Source: Denitrificimonas caeni DSM 24390
GTDB taxonomy: Bacteria; Pseudomonadota; Gammaproteobacteria; Pseudomonadales; Pseudomonadaceae
DNA length: 64,000 nucleotides
NCBI RefSeq assembly: GCF_000421765.1
Contig: NZ_ATXQ01000010.1
Coordinates: 28,382 to 92,381, forward strand
Reading direction: 5' to 3'
Each line of letters begins with the position of its first letter. Position 1 is the first letter of the stretch. The position numbers and the translations under genes are program-made. The notes beneath the pieces are model-generated. The model was not told where the DNA came from. It did not search any database and saw only the letters and a list, made by a program, of their open reading frames with translations. Of this stretch, positions 9,941 through 23,577 are shown piece by piece.

Positions 9941-11149
9941 ATGCAAAGGCTGTTTCAAAAACGCATCATTGTTGGCATTGGCGGCGGCATTGCAGCCTAT
10001 AAAAGTGCAGAGTTAGTGCGTCGCTTGCGCGATCTAGGCGCTGAAGTGCATGTAGTTATGACCCGTGGTGCCCGCGAATTTATCACGCCGTTGACGCTAC
10101 AAGCCTTATCTGGCAATCCTGTGCATGTGGATTTACTCGATCCAAATGCTGAAGCCGCGATGGGTCATATTGAACTGGCACGTTGGGCTGACTTAATTCT
10201 AGTCGCGCCCTGCACTGCTGACTTGATGTCGCGCCTCGTACAAGGCTCTGCCAATGACCTATTGACGACGCTGATTTTAGCTACGGACGCGCCAGTAGCA
10301 CTGGCCCCGGCGATGAATCAAGCGATGTGGCATGACAGCGCCACCCAAGCCAACGCTGCCACCCTTAGCCAGCGCGGTTTTAAACTGCTCGGCCCAGGCG
10401 CGGGCGTACAAGCCTGCGGTGATATTGGTTTAGGTCGTATGCTCGAACCTGATCTTTTAGCGCAAAGCGCGGCAGACCTGTTTACTTACCAAGCGCTGAC
10501 CGGCAAGCATGTTCTAATCACTGCGGGACCGACTCGCGAAGACATTGACCCGGTCCGTTACATCACTAACCACAGTTCTGGAAAAATGGGTTTTAGCCTC
10601 GCCGAAGCGGCCGCTGAAGCAGGTGCACAAGTCACTTTAGTTTGCGGCCCAGTGCATCTACCCACACCTGATCGGGTTCAGCGCATTGACGTCAATAGCG
10701 CTCGCGACATGCTGGCGGCCTGCGAAGCAGCGATGCCGTGCGATATCTTGATTGCTGCCGCTGCCGTCGCCGATTACCGCCCAGAACTCAGCGCCGAACA
10801 TAAATTAAAGAAAGACCCCAGCAGCGCTGATGGTTTAACCCTCAAGCTGATTCGTAACCCAGATATTTTGGCAACTTTAGCGCAGCGCGCCGATCGTCCA
10901 TTTAGCGTTGGCTTTGCCGCAGAAACACAGAACCTGCTGGAATACGCTGCGCGTAAACTGCACGATAAAAATCTAGACCTGATTGTTGCCAATGATGTCG
11001 CCAACAGCGCCATTGGTTTTAACAGTGATGACAACGCCATCACTGTAATTGATCGCCAACAGCAGCAAACTTCATTCGCACAGACCAGCAAAAGTAAAAT
11101 TGCTCGCCAGCTGATTGCATTTATCGCCACCCACACGAACAAGGTTTAA
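9941..11149 (+). CDS. coaBC: Bifunctional phosphopantothenoylcysteine decarboxylase / phosphopantothenate-cysteine ligase
   Basis: Cytoplasmic two-domain enzyme of coenzyme A synthesis. The N-terminal FMN-dependent CoaC domain (about 1-190) carries [22 protein letters not shown] and the PxMNxxMW motif as APAMNQAMW. The C-terminal CoaB domain starts with [20 protein letters not shown] near residue 198. At 402 aa it is full length. It is followed after 2 nt by dut, the classical coaBC-dut operon. Confidence 0.96.
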   Translation: MQRLFQKRIIVGIGGGIAAYKSAELVRRLRDLGAEVHVVMTRGAREFITPLTLQALSGNPVHVDLLDPNAEAAMGHIELARWADLILVAPCTADLMSRLVQGSANDLLTTLILATDAPVALAPAMNQAMWHDSATQANAATLSQRGFKLLGPGAGVQACGDIGLGRMLEPDLLAQSAADLFTYQALTGKHVLITAGPTREDIDPVRYITNHSSGKMGFSLAEAAAEAGAQVTLVCGPVHLPTPDRVQRIDVNSARDMLAACEAAMPCDILIAAAAVADYRPELSAEHKLKKDPSSADGLTLKLIRNPDILATLAQRADRPFSVGFAAETQNLLEYAARKLHDKNLDLIVANDVANSAIGFNSDDNAITVIDRQQQQTSFAQTSKSKIARQLIAFIATHTNKV

Positions 11150-11151
11150 AT

Positions 11152-11604
11152 ATGCGCCGCATCCAAGCTCAAATTCTCGACTCACGCCTTGGCACTGAGT
11201 TTCCTTTACCTGAATACGCCACCAAGGGCTCTGCTGGTCTTGATTTGCGCGCCATGCTCAACGAAGACTTGCAGCTTGAGCCAGGGCAAACCGTATTGAT
11301 TCCAACCGGCCTGGCAATTTACATTGAAGACCCAAGCCTTGCCGCAATGATTTTGCCTCGTTCTGGACTGGGACATAAACACGGTATTGTGTTGGGTAAT
11401 TTAGTAGGATTAATCGATTCAGATTATCAAGGTCAGCTGCAAATCTCTTGCTGGAATCGCGGCTCGAGTAGCTTCACTATTACCCCTGGTGATCGCATTG
11501 CACAACTGGTCTTAGTACCAGTGATCCAAGCACAATTAGACATCACTGATAACTTTATGGAAAGTGAGCGCGCCGCTGGTGGCTTTGGCCATACAGGCAA
11601 ATAA
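11152..11604 (+). CDS. dut: Deoxyuridine 5'-triphosphate nucleotidohydrolase (dUTPase)
   Basis: Trimeric dUTPase that hydrolyses dUTP to dUMP and keeps uracil out of DNA. The 150-residue protein shows the five family motifs, including [10 protein letters not shown], the motif-3 segment [11 protein letters not shown] and the C-terminal glycine-rich motif [10 protein letters not shown]. It starts 2 nt after the coaBC stop and is probably co-translated. algC follows after 44 nt. Confidence 0.97.
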   Translation: MRRIQAQILDSRLGTEFPLPEYATKGSAGLDLRAMLNEDLQLEPGQTVLIPTGLAIYIEDPSLAAMILPRSGLGHKHGIVLGNLVGLIDSDYQGQLQISCWNRGSSSFTITPGDRIAQLVLVPVIQAQLDITDNFMESERAAGGFGHTGK

Positions 11605-11648
11605 CTATTCGGCATTCACCCGCAGGTCAGGCTGCCGCAGGAGGCACA

Positions 11649-15166
<3,518 letters not shown>

Positions 15167-15205
15167 TCGCGCAGAGCGCAGCAAGTACATCAAGTTGTCA
15201 CTGAT

Positions 15206-15238
15206 ACGCCCGCACTCAAGAGGCGGGCGTTATTCTTT
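15206..15238 (+). terminator. Rho-independent terminator after argB
   Basis: ACGCCCGC (15206-15213) pairs with GCGGGCGT (15223-15230), followed by TATTCTTT. It lies between argB and the convergent radical SAM gene. Confidence 0.85.
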
Positions 15239-15252
15239 AACACTCCGAGTAT

Positions 15253-16617
15253 TTAGCTTTCAGCATTGCACATGGCGTTATATTCATCGGTAAAGAAGAA
15301 CTTCTCTTCACCAAATGCCGGCACTAAGTCATCAAACCAAGTTGCGTTTTCATCGTATTTAGCAAAGAAGGTTTTCTGTACCCAGTCAGGATTACGGCCC
15401 TGAATAAAGCGCAGCACAAAAACTTTCTCACCGTTGAACTCCATCACACTCTGAATTTCAACTTTGCCTGGACCTGCACTCATTGAAGGTCCGCGAGCCG
15501 TACGGCCAAGACCAGAGACTTGCTGCATAGCTTCGCGATAGATCTCATAGGCGCGCACCAAAGGCACTTCAAAGTAACGCTTCGCACCGGTATCACGCTC
15601 AACAAACATGTAGTACGGAATCAAACCAAGACGAACTTGCGTGCGCCACATACGCACCCAGACATCGGCATCATCGTTAATATGTTGTACCAGTGGTGCT
15701 TGCGTGCGAATCACCGCACCCGTGGCACGAATACGACGAATTGCTTCGCGCACAATCGGTGTTTCCATCTCACGCCAATGGTTAAAGTGCGCCATGATCG
15801 CCACATGTTTGCCAGCTTTGACCAGCTTAGTAAAGAGCTTCAGTAAACCGGCGGCGTCATCGTCAGTAACAAAACGCTGGGGCCAAAACGTCAGCGCTTT
15901 AGTACCAATGCGCACCGTCTGTAAGTGCTCAAGCTCAGGCTGCAACAATGGCTCAAGGTAACTTTCCAGATGGCGGGTTTTCATAACCATCGGATCACCA
16001 CCGGTGATCAACAGATCAGTGATGTTTTTATCTTGAGCTAAATAGCGGTGTAATGACGCAGCTTCATTGCTGGCAAAACGCAGTTCTTTATCGCCGACAA
16101 ACTGTGCCCAACGGAAACAGAAGGTACAGTAGCTATGACACACTTGCCCCTGACTGGGAAAGAACAGCACTGTCTCACGGTACTTATGCTGCATTCCGTC
16201 TAAAGGCTTGCCGTCCAGCATCGGCACGTTCATTTCTTGCTGGCCGGCTGGATGCGGATTTAAGCGCGCCTGAATCTCACGGGCAAGCAGAGTGATCTCT
16301 GCGCGCGGTAATTCATCACGTAAGGCTTGCGCCATCAAATCATAATCAGCAGGTTCTAGCATGCCGCGCTGTGGGAAGGTCAACTGAAAGATCGGATCAT
16401 TGGGCACATTATCCCAATCGATCAATTCATCAATCACATACTGGTTCACACGAAACGGCAGCACACTGGCGACCACTCGCATTTCAAAACGCTGCTCTGC
16501 GGATAACTTTTGCAGCGGTTCAATTTTATCAAACTGACGGTCGGTATAAACCTGGAACCGTGTATTTTCTGTAAAGCCTTCATCGCTTAGAGGCATTATT
16601 TTTATAGATTGAGTCAT
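15253..16617 (-). CDS. KamA family radical SAM protein (lysine 2,3-aminomutase-like)
   Basis: A 454-residue radical SAM, PLP-dependent aminomutase-like enzyme. The CxxxCxxC iron-sulfur motif CHSYCTFC lies near residues 159-166, the glycine-rich LITGGDPMVM follows, and a possible PLP lysine lies in SAGPGK near 384. The protein is about 110 residues longer than the translation-factor lysine mutase EpmB, so it may instead make free beta-lysine or act on another amino acid. No acetyltransferase (AblB) or epmA is adjacent. GGAGAG lies 6 nt before the ATG. It interrupts the usual argB-pyrE neighbourhood. The substrate is not determinable. Confidence 0.82.
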   Translation of the reverse strand: MTQSIKIMPLSDEGFTENTRFQVYTDRQFDKIEPLQKLSAEQRFEMRVVASVLPFRVNQYVIDELIDWDNVPNDPIFQLTFPQRGMLEPADYDLMAQALRDELPRAEITLLAREIQARLNPHPAGQQEMNVPMLDGKPLDGMQHKYRETVLFFPSQGQVCHSYCTFCFRWAQFVGDKELRFASNEAASLHRYLAQDKNITDLLITGGDPMVMKTRHLESYLEPLLQPELEHLQTVRIGTKALTFWPQRFVTDDDAAGLLKLFTKLVKAGKHVAIMAHFNHWREMETPIVREAIRRIRATGAVIRTQAPLVQHINDDADVWVRMWRTQVRLGLIPYYMFVERDTGAKRYFEVPLVRAYEIYREAMQQVSGLGRTARGPSMSAGPGKVEIQSVMEFNGEKVFVLRFIQGRNPDWVQKTFFAKYDENATWFDDLVPAFGEEKFFFTDEYNAMCNAES

Positions 16618-16893
16618 GGCTACTCTCCACTCGTTGCAGGATCAGCACTACTTAAAGCCTAGAGGCTTATTCTGAGCCCGCTTGTTGGGGGTATTCCCTA
16701 AGGGAAAAAGATAGCTACAAATAAGTAGCATTAAGCTACGATTAAGTACGCTAATACACGGCCTAATCGTCATAAAGGGATGAGAAGATCACTTCTCAAG
16801 GTGTCGGACTTGGTCCGAAAAGGGGTGGCCGCCTTACTAAAAGTAGGCCAAGACTACGGTATTTTTCAATAACGCTCAATTAATTAATGTGAC

Positions 16894-17496
16894 TTACTTC
16901 CCTTCAAGCAATTCAGTTAAGCGCAGTTTGTCCCGAGCAAATGTGTTTTCCAGCTGTTTTCTGCTGTCCATATAACGCTCGATTTGCTGCTGTAAACGCT
17001 GCTCATCGACACTCACTTCTTCAATTTGCTTAAGCACGTTAGCCGGTACCTGACGGCCTGCACGCTCTTGACTTGCGGCCTGCCGTTGCAGGTCGCTCTT
17101 TAAGCTCCTAGTGGAAAGTAAATTGCCTCGAGCAATACTAATCTGCCCGTCAATGTCAGCAATTTTACGATCACGAGCACGGTCAATATCTTCAATGCGG
17201 GTGTAAAGCCTTAACAGCTGGCGATCTGATTTTGCTTGCTCTTGATCAGCCTGCATCTTTTTATATTCTTCAGGGGTTGGCGCACGCGGAATCACACGCA
17301 ACACTCGGCCTTGCTCACTCAGCACTTCATAACCGTTACCGATTAAGTTTGCAGGTATGCCTTGTCGACTAATCACCGTAATACCACGCTCATCGGTATA
17401 GCGATAATACTCAACTACCTTATCAACGGCATAAGATACGCCAGAGGCTAAAACCCCTAGCGCGAGCAAACAATAAACTGGGCCGCGTAACCGCAT
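16894..17496 (-). CDS. DUF4124 domain-containing exported protein
   Basis: A 200-residue protein with an N-terminal signal peptide (about residues 1-23, ending near GVSYA). It is followed by a short beta-rich DUF4124-like region (YYRYTDERGITVISRQG) and a long charged coiled-coil-forming C-terminal half (about 85-200). It lies 47 nt downstream of pyrE on the same strand; a similar gene occupies this place in Pseudomonas. The function is unknown; a periplasmic location is inferred. GGAG precedes the start. Confidence 0.78.
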   Translation of the reverse strand: MRLRGPVYCLLALGVLASGVSYAVDKVVEYYRYTDERGITVISRQGIPANLIGNGYEVLSEQGRVLRVIPRAPTPEEYKKMQADQEQAKSDRQLLRLYTRIEDIDRARDRKIADIDGQISIARGNLLSTRSLKSDLQRQAASQERAGRQVPANVLKQIEEVSVDEQRLQQQIERYMDSRKQLENTFARDKLRLTELLEGK

Positions 17497-17543
17497 CGCT
17501 AAACTCCTTGAAGATATCGGTAACTCATGAAAAGCACATACAA

Positions 17544-18185
17544 TTAAATGCCATAGTCCTCGCGGTAGCGCTCTACTGCTGGCAAATATTGTTTTAATTC
17601 AGTGCTTTCTGCTAAATACTCTAACACTTGCTGCAAAGATACAATGCTTATCACTGGCATATTGAAATCACGTTCAACTTCTTGAATCGCCGACAATGCG
17701 CCCGTACCCCGTTCTTGACGGTCTAAAGCAATTAAAACGCCTGCCGCTTGAGCACCTTGATTATTAATAATGTGCATGACTTCACGTATCGCGGTACCTG
17801 CGGTAATCACATCATCAACAATAACCACCTTGCCGGCTAAAGGTGCACCAACGAGCGTGCCACCCTCGCCGTGATCTTTGGCTTCTTTACGATTAAAGCA
17901 CCAAGGCGTATCACGCTGATGATGCTCAGCTAATGCGACAGCTGTTGTCGCAGCTAAAGGAATACCTTTATAAGCAGGACCAAACACCACATCGTAAGAC
18001 AAACCGCTATCCACTAAAGCTTGCGCGTAAAAACGACCTAACTTAGCTAGAGCTAAACCAGAGTCAAATAATCCCGCATTAAAGAAATAAGGACTTACTC
18101 GCCCTGACTTCAAGGTAAACTCGCCAAAGCGCAAAACACCACGCTCCAGTGCGAATTTAATAAACTCTCGTTGATATGCTTGCAT
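17544..18185 (-). CDS. pyrE: Orotate phosphoribosyltransferase
   Basis: Transfers phosphoribose from PRPP to orotate in pyrimidine synthesis. The 213-residue protein has the [11 protein letters not shown] loop and the PRPP-binding motif [16 protein letters not shown] near residues 119-134. It is divergent from crc across an 82-nt gap, an arrangement conserved in Pseudomonas, and is followed by the DUF4124 gene, probably as one transcript. Confidence 0.97.
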   Translation of the reverse strand: MQAYQREFIKFALERGVLRFGEFTLKSGRVSPYFFNAGLFDSGLALAKLGRFYAQALVDSGLSYDVVFGPAYKGIPLAATTAVALAEHHQRDTPWCFNRKEAKDHGEGGTLVGAPLAGKVVIVDDVITAGTAIREVMHIINNQGAQAAGVLIALDRQERGTGALSAIQEVERDFNMPVISIVSLQQVLEYLAESTELKQYLPAVERYREDYGI

Positions 18186-18267
18186 AAAGGTGTCCTTAGC
18201 GCGTTTGACTTAGCCAATTTAAAGTACGTTCGGTATGATACACAAAGAATTTTTCTAGGGGCTATCC

Positions 18268-19047
18268 ATGCGTGTTATTAGTATAAATGTGAACGGGATT
18301 CACAGCGCTATTGAACAGGGCCTATTTGATTGGTTAGCGGCCCAAAATGCTGATGTTATTTGCCTACAAGACACCCGTGCCAGCGCTTACGAAATGGAAG
18401 CGCCAGAGGTACAACTATACGGCTACTTCTGCTACGCCTGCGACGCCGAGCAACCAGAGCAAGGCGGCGTAGCAATTTACACGCGTATTCAGCCAAAAGC
18501 CATTATAACCAGCCTCGGTTTTGAATCTTCAGATCGTTATGGCCGCTACATTCAAGCCGACTTTGATAAGGTGAGCATTGCCAGCGTGCTGATGCCGTCT
18601 GGGCATAAAGACGATGCCGAACTTAACCAAAAGTTTAAATTGATGGATGATTTGGCGCGCTATCTGGATAAACAACGTCGCAAACGCCGTGACTACATCT
18701 ATTGCGCGTCGCTGTACATCGCTCACAATAAACTTGATGTTAAGCACTGGCGCGACTGCCAACAAGATGCAGGATTTTTATCACCTGAACGTAACTGGAT
18801 GGATGAAATTATCGGCACTATGGGTTATGTCGATGCGTTACGTGAAGTCAATCGCGAAGGTGAACTGTACAGTTGGTGGGCAGATAGTGAACAAGCAGAG
18901 TTGCTCAATCTTGGCTGGCGTTTTGATTACCAATTGCTGACCCAAGGAATGCGTCGCACCGTGCGTAGCGCCAAGCTATCAAGACAGCCGCGCTTTTCAC
19001 AGCATGCGCCGTTTAGCGTTGATTATGATTGGGTGCTCAGCGTTTAG
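18268..19047 (+). CDS. crc: Catabolite repression control protein Crc
   Basis: Works with Hfq to repress translation of mRNAs for less-preferred carbon sources in Pseudomonas. The 259-residue protein has the exonuclease III/endonuclease fold, with MRVISINVNGIHSA at the start, LQDTRAS and a C-terminal FRIDY-like segment (GWRFDYQLLTQGM). Crc is reported to lack nuclease activity. It is divergent from pyrE as in Pseudomonas. Candidate A-rich target motifs occur in two leaders elsewhere in this window (7851 and 49858). Confidence 0.93.
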   Translation: MRVISINVNGIHSAIEQGLFDWLAAQNADVICLQDTRASAYEMEAPEVQLYGYFCYACDAEQPEQGGVAIYTRIQPKAIITSLGFESSDRYGRYIQADFDKVSIASVLMPSGHKDDAELNQKFKLMDDLARYLDKQRRKRRDYIYCASLYIAHNKLDVKHWRDCQQDAGFLSPERNWMDEIIGTMGYVDALREVNREGELYSWWADSEQAELLNLGWRFDYQLLTQGMRRTVRSAKLSRQPRFSQHAPFSVDYDWVLSV

Positions 19048-19055
19048 ATTCAGAA

Positions 19056-19090
19056 TGAATAACACAGGCTTTCTTCTCCTGTGTTATTCA
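19056..19090 (+). terminator. Hairpin after crc
   Basis: Perfect 13-bp inverted repeat TGAATAACACAGG (19056-19068) and CCTGTGTTATTCA (19078-19090) with a 9-nt loop, between convergent crc and the DUF4870 gene. It lacks a clear U-tract on either side, so it may terminate weakly or protect a 3' end. Confidence 0.6.
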
Positions 19091-19113
19091 AACCTGAAAC
19101 CGTCAGTCGTTTG

Positions 19114-19488
19114 CTACTTAATAAAACGAATGGTCATCGGATAACGGTAAGCCACACCATCATTGGCCTTTACACCGGCAATAATAGTAAAAATCAGCCA
19201 AACCAGAACAAGCACCGGAAACAGCAAAGCGCCAATCACAACAAACATCAGCATAAAGCACACCATTGCTGCAATCGCGATAGTGATCTGAAAGTTAACC
19301 GCTTCCTTACCGTTTTTCTCAACGAACGGATCAACATCTTTTTTCAACTGCCAAACCAATAGCGGTCCAACAATACTGCCGAACGGGATAATAAAACCTG
19401 CCAAAGCTGCTAAATGAGCAAACATCGCCCATTGCTTAGCTTCGGCGTTTGGTCCCTGTACTGGAACGTTAACTTGCTCATCCATCAT
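19114..19488 (-). CDS. DUF4870 (Tic20-like) membrane protein
   Basis: A small membrane protein of about 124 residues with the DUF4870 pattern: AMFAHLAALAGFIIPFGSIVGPLL, WQLKKDVDPFVEKNGKEAVNFQ, then two further hydrophobic helices. The function is unknown. AAGGAG precedes a run of GTG ATG ATG, so the exact start may be 19488 or 19485. It lies 26 nt downstream of rph on the same strand, as in Pseudomonas. Confidence 0.82.
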   Translation of the reverse strand: MMDEQVNVPVQGPNAEAKQWAMFAHLAALAGFIIPFGSIVGPLLVWQLKKDVDPFVEKNGKEAVNFQITIAIAAMVCFMLMFVVIGALLFPVLVLVWLIFTIIAGVKANDGVAYRYPMTIRFIK

Positions 19489-19514
19489 CACTCTCCTTGC
19501 ACTATTATTATTTT

Positions 19515-20240
19515 TTAATTGTCTTGCAGTGCCGCTTGCTGCAACGCAAACAGCTCACGCACACCTTTATCAGCCAAGGCTAACATGGCATTTAATTGCT
19601 CTGAGCCAAAGGGCGCGCCTTCAGCAGTACCTTGTATTTCGATAAAACCGCCCGCGTCAGTCATCACCACGTTTAGATCTGTCTCGGCCGTTGAATCTTC
19701 TGGGTAATCTAAATCTAGCACAGGCACATCTTTATAAATGCCAACCGATACGGCAGCAATCATTTGCTTGAGTGGCGAGCCGTTTTTGAGCATTTTGCGC
19801 TCTTTCATGACCTCTAAAGCATCCACTAGAGCAACCATCGCACCGGTGATTGAGGCCGTACGCGTACCACCGTCTGCTTGGATTACATCGCAGTCAACAT
19901 ACAGAGTGTTTTCGCCAAGCTTAGTCATATCCAGCGCAGCGCGCAGTGAACGACCAATCAAACGTTGAATTTCTAAAGTGCGTCCGCCTTGCTTACCGCT
20001 GCTGGCCTCGCGGCGCGTGCGATCGCCGGTGGCGCGTGGCAGCATGCCGTATTCAGCAGTTAACCAACCTTGTCCTTGGCCCTTTAAAAAACGCGGCACA
20101 CCATTTTCCACGCTGACCGTACAAATCACTTTGGTATTGCCAAACTCAACCAACACTGAACCTTCAGCGTGGCAAGTAAAGTTACGGGTGATACGCACAG
20201 CACGTAGTTGATCGAGTTCGCGGCCACTAGGACGAGTCAT
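19515..20240 (-). CDS. rph: Ribonuclease PH
   Basis: Phosphorolytic 3'-to-5' exoribonuclease that trims tRNA 3' ends. The 241-residue protein begins with the typical [11 protein letters not shown] and contains [18 protein letters not shown] and the phosphate-binding [20 protein letters not shown] region (residues about 113-132). AGGAA precedes the ATG. It is divergent from yicC, the conserved rph-yicC arrangement. Confidence 0.96.
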   Translation of the reverse strand: MTRPSGRELDQLRAVRITRNFTCHAEGSVLVEFGNTKVICTVSVENGVPRFLKGQGQGWLTAEYGMLPRATGDRTRREASSGKQGGRTLEIQRLIGRSLRAALDMTKLGENTLYVDCDVIQADGGTRTASITGAMVALVDALEVMKERKMLKNGSPLKQMIAAVSVGIYKDVPVLDLDYPEDSTAETDLNVVMTDAGGFIEIQGTAEGAPFGSEQLNAMLALADKGVRELFALQQAALQDN

Positions 20241-20375
20241 TGAAAATTCCTGTCAGTAAAAATGAATAAAGCATTATAGGGGTAGAAACCCATAACTTCT
20301 GCATTGTAAGCACAAGCGGGTTAAATATTCGCTACAATCAACGCATTATTTACGCCGCTTATTTTGGAGAATCCT

Positions 20376-21239
20376 ATGGTTCACAGCATGACAGCATTTG
20401 CTCGTGTCGAACACAACAGCTCTTTCGGCACGCTCAGCTGGGAGCTTCGCTCGGTCAACCATCGGTATTTAGAGCCGCATTTGCGCCTACCCGACAGCCT
20501 ACGCGGGGTCGAAGGCACAGTGCGCGAAGCACTGCGTAACGGTTTGTCACGTGGCAAGGTTGAGTGCACCCTAAAACTCACCGAGTCAGCCAGCGAGCAG
20601 AGTTTGCAAGTCAACCAAGCGCGCGCGCAGCAATTGATTGAAGCCGCGCAACAGATCGCCGCAGGCATCAAGCAACCGGCCGCCATCAATCCTCTGGAAG
20701 TCCTAGCCTGGCCAGGCGTGCTGAGCACTCAATCCATCGATGGCCAAGCGCTCAATAGCGCCGCAGTTGAACTCTTTACCAGCGCTCTGCAGCAACTCAA
20801 AGAAAGCCGCGCTCGCGAAGGTGCAGACCTCGCCCGTTTAATCAGCGAGCGTCTCGACACCATCCAAACTGAAGTCAGCGTGCTGCGCGAACTGGTGCCG
20901 CAAATGTTGGAACTGCAGCGCCAGAAAATCCTTACCCGTTGCCAAGAAATGCAAGTTGAAATCGATCCGCAGCGTCTCGAACAAGAGCTCGTGCTACTGG
21001 CGCAGAAAAGCGATGTCGCCGAAGAACTCGATCGCCTCGCCACTCATATCAGCGAAGTACACCGCGTCCTCAAAGCTGGCGGCGCAATCGGTCGACGCTT
21101 AGATTTTCTCATGCAAGAGCTCAACCGCGAAGCCAACACCCTTGGATCAAAAGCGATTGACCCACGCTCGACGCAAGCGGCAGTGAATATTAAGGTTTTA
21201 ATCGAACAAATGAGGGAGCAGGTGCAGAATATCGAATAA
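20376..21239 (+). CDS. yicC: YicC family endoribonuclease
   Basis: A 287-residue protein of the YicC/YloC family, recently shown to have endoribonuclease activity in E. coli. The start MVHSMTAFARVEH and the C-terminal GRRLDFLMQELNREANTLGSK are the family hallmarks. ATG at 20376 follows TGGAGA; the upstream TTG at 20364 gives only four extra residues. In Pseudomonas gmk and rpoZ normally follow; here the conserved order stops and an accessory island begins. Confidence 0.95.
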   Translation: MVHSMTAFARVEHNSSFGTLSWELRSVNHRYLEPHLRLPDSLRGVEGTVREALRNGLSRGKVECTLKLTESASEQSLQVNQARAQQLIEAAQQIAAGIKQPAAINPLEVLAWPGVLSTQSIDGQALNSAAVELFTSALQQLKESRAREGADLARLISERLDTIQTEVSVLRELVPQMLELQRQKILTRCQEMQVEIDPQRLEQELVLLAQKSDVAEELDRLATHISEVHRVLKAGGAIGRRLDFLMQELNREANTLGSKAIDPRSTQAAVNIKVLIEQMREQVQNIE

Positions 21240-21278
21240 CAGACTCAACCTGTTATGTTGTACGTAGGACACTAAGCC

Positions 21279-21303
21279 CAATGAACCTATCTAGGGTTCA
21301 TTG
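21279..21303. terminator. Hairpin between yicC and the island
   Basis: CAATGAACC (21279-21287) pairs with GGTTCATTG (21295-21303). A second small repeat, TAACAG/CTGTTA, overlaps the yicC stop. There is no strong U-tract. It lies between converging genes at the boundary of the accessory region. Confidence 0.4.
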
Positions 21304-21334
21304 AGGCGCTGCTAATGTGACGACAAAAATGCAT

Positions 21335-22336
21335 CTACACTGTAAATACAAAGCTCTCGCCAAACAACGGCTGTACATTGACTGCTTTTATTGAACTGTC
21401 TTCGCTATAAAAAAGGCTCTTCGGGTTTACAGTAACAAAGCCCCAAAATTGTAAAAAACGCTCAATAAAGCGCGTCTTAATTAATGAGTTTAATAATTGC
21501 TCTGGTGAAAAATATTCTTCAACGGGCAGTTGATCGAGTAAAGCTGGAAACGCAAGAGCAACCTCTTGGCATAATCTATTCACAGAGCCATGACTCTGCA
21601 GCCTCCATAACATAAATACCCAGAACATCCGCAAATCAACCTTATCACTCCAGCTGTCAAAGTAAGCCCAGTTGTATTGTTTGACGGCAGCGCTGAGCAT
21701 AGGCAAAAAGAAGGCCTGCAAACCCTGCTCTGCATATTGCTTTTGTGCCGATTTCTTAACGTGAAAAGCACCGCTTTTACGATAAATAATGCCAGCAAGC
21801 TCTGCCAGAATTCGGGTGTAGTGTAGCGCGTTAAACTTATCTTCATTGCTGCCCATATACTCACTGATACTGGGCACTGTTTCGAATTTGGCTACCGCAA
21901 ACTCAGGCAACAGCTCAGACGCTTGTTTGACCAGCTTAGCCGGTAAATTGCCTCTGACTGTCGCTTTAAAAGAGCCTCCTTGCAGCATGGCTTCATCCAG
22001 GATCAGAGCTAAATACCGCATCACAGGGCTACTAGATAAGTCGTTGGGCGTATTGATGGTGACATCAATTAACTCGTGCAGCGGGGCATACAGCCAATTT
22101 TGCATCTGGGTTGATGAAAGACCGCAAAAGTCAGCATTGGCGCGATTATTAAGCTGACTTATTTTCTGCTGAGCGACCAGATTTAATTCATCTAGGCTAA
22201 GATTAGGGCTCATCGCTACCGTTTGAGCAATATCATCCACCAGCGCTGCATGTTGCTTGGCGATGCTATCCATGCAGCAACGCTTATACTTTTTCCCGCT
22301 GCCACAAGAGCAGGGATCGTTTCGGCTTAGTTTCAT
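21335..22336 (-). CDS. SEC-C motif protein of unknown function
   Basis: The protein of about 333 residues starts with a SEC-C zinc-binding motif, RNDPCSCGSGKKYKRCC (within the first 20 residues), followed by a mainly helical region with no motif I recognise. SEC-C modules bind zinc and occur in SecA and in many accessory and defence-associated proteins. I place the start at the ATG just before the motif; an upstream GTG (22396) would add 20 residues but has no Shine-Dalgarno. It is last in a same-strand run helicase-rhuM-SEC-C. A role in nucleic-acid or protein binding is only a guess. Confidence 0.7.
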   Translation of the reverse strand: MKLSRNDPCSCGSGKKYKRCCMDSIAKQHAALVDDIAQTVAMSPNLSLDELNLVAQQKISQLNNRANADFCGLSSTQMQNWLYAPLHELIDVTINTPNDLSSSPVMRYLALILDEAMLQGGSFKATVRGNLPAKLVKQASELLPEFAVAKFETVPSISEYMGSNEDKFNALHYTRILAELAGIIYRKSGAFHVKKSAQKQYAEQGLQAFFLPMLSAAVKQYNWAYFDSWSDKVDLRMFWVFMLWRLQSHGSVNRLCQEVALAFPALLDQLPVEEYFSPEQLLNSLIKTRFIERFLQFWGFVTVNPKSLFYSEDSSIKAVNVQPLFGESFVFTV

Positions 22337-22443
22337 TTTGAATAACTCTGCATTTTGTACCGCTACAATAGTGTTCACTAAGGAGTAAATGGACACTATC
22401 TTGAAGGCTACGCCGCCAAACTCAAGATAAGTTTGCCGGACGC

Positions 22444-23472
22444 TTACTTTTTAACTATTGTTTTGAGTGCAGTAATATTCGCTTTTGCACCCTCTGCCTC
22501 TTTTAAACGGCGACGTTTCTCTGCGAAGTTATCAAACTCCAATTTGGCCTTGTCCTCTGCGGCTTTTTTAGAGATTCTTCCTGCGCCGCTTAAAACTTCT
22601 CGATCATTAAAGCTTAAGAATTGATCAAGCTTTTCAGCCCAGTCTTGTAAGAATACTTGCTTGCGGCGTAGGGCCTGATCTTCGGCAAAATCAAGCCACA
22701 TATTAACGATGCGATTCAGCTCTTTGATTTCATCTTCACGAAGGTAGTTTTTCGCTATTGTGACGTCTGTCTTGCGTACTTCATCGCCTTTATAACTGGT
22801 TAAGCCCATATCTAGTTTACTGGCATCTACACGACTGGAAATAAGCTCAGCAGCAGTCATCTGTGTGCAGGCATAGTGCAGCTTGTTCTGGATTGTTTGA
22901 AAGAAGCGGTTTGTATCTTGGTTAGATGGCTCATAGTCAGCTGCCATTGTGAAGATCTCTTTAACCCGCAAATATACACGTCGCTCACTCGCTCGAATGT
23001 CGCGAATGCGTTCAAGCATTTCATCAAAGTAATCTGGAACGGCAGACTGACCCACTGGCGGGTTTTTCAGGCGCTCATCATCCATGGCAAAACCTTTGAT
23101 AAGATATTCCTTTAATATCCCAGTCGCCCATTGCCTAAACTGTGTGCCGCGCTGTGAACGAACTCTATAGCCCACCGCTAAAATGGCATCAAGATTGTAG
23201 TGCTCAATCTCGCGAGAGACTTGCCGAGTACCTTCTAATCGAACTATCCGGAATTTCCGGATGGTTGCATTTTGTACAAGTTCGCCTTCATTGTAGATGT
23301 TAATTAAGTGCTCATTAATCGTACGCACATCTTTGTCATAAAGTTCTGCCATCACAGCTTGAGATAGCCACAAGGTATCGGACTCAAAGCGACACTCAAC
23401 ACGAGTTTGACCGTCTGCACTAGTAAAAAGAACAAACTCTCCTTGTGGAGCTTGAGGGATATGTTCTGTCAT
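22444..23472 (-). CDS. RhuM family protein
   Basis: A 342-residue protein of the RhuM ('virulence protein') family. The N-terminal DNA-binding-like region reads LWLSQAVMAELYDKDVRTINEHLINIYNEGEL. The central hallmark is EIEHYNLDAILAVGYRVRSQRGTQFRQWA, and a charged helical C-terminus follows. The molecular function is not established; members are common on genomic islands, beside restriction, Fic and toxin genes. AGAAGG precedes the ATG. The helicase gene is upstream on the same strand, separated by a gap with a 19-bp tandem duplication. Confidence 0.83.
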   Translation of the reverse strand: MTEHIPQAPQGEFVLFTSADGQTRVECRFESDTLWLSQAVMAELYDKDVRTINEHLINIYNEGELVQNATIRKFRIVRLEGTRQVSREIEHYNLDAILAVGYRVRSQRGTQFRQWATGILKEYLIKGFAMDDERLKNPPVGQSAVPDYFDEMLERIRDIRASERRVYLRVKEIFTMAADYEPSNQDTNRFFQTIQNKLHYACTQMTAAELISSRVDASKLDMGLTSYKGDEVRKTDVTIAKNYLREDEIKELNRIVNMWLDFAEDQALRRKQVFLQDWAEKLDQFLSFNDREVLSGAGRISKKAAEDKAKLEFDNFAEKRRRLKEAEGAKANITALKTIVKK

Positions 23473-23577
23473 TCAATTAACCTTCTGCATAATTGATAGG
23501 ACTCACTTACTCACACCACTGCCTCTTCGTACACTTTTTCAACCTCAGCAAACTTAGTTACGCTCTCTAGGCTAGTT

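Noticed and set aside
22386..22430. AAGGAG followed by an ATG on the plus strand between rhuM and the SEC-C gene
   Set aside because: The frame closes after 13 codons with no recognisable peptide; it is most likely chance in a sequence opposite to the SEC-C start.
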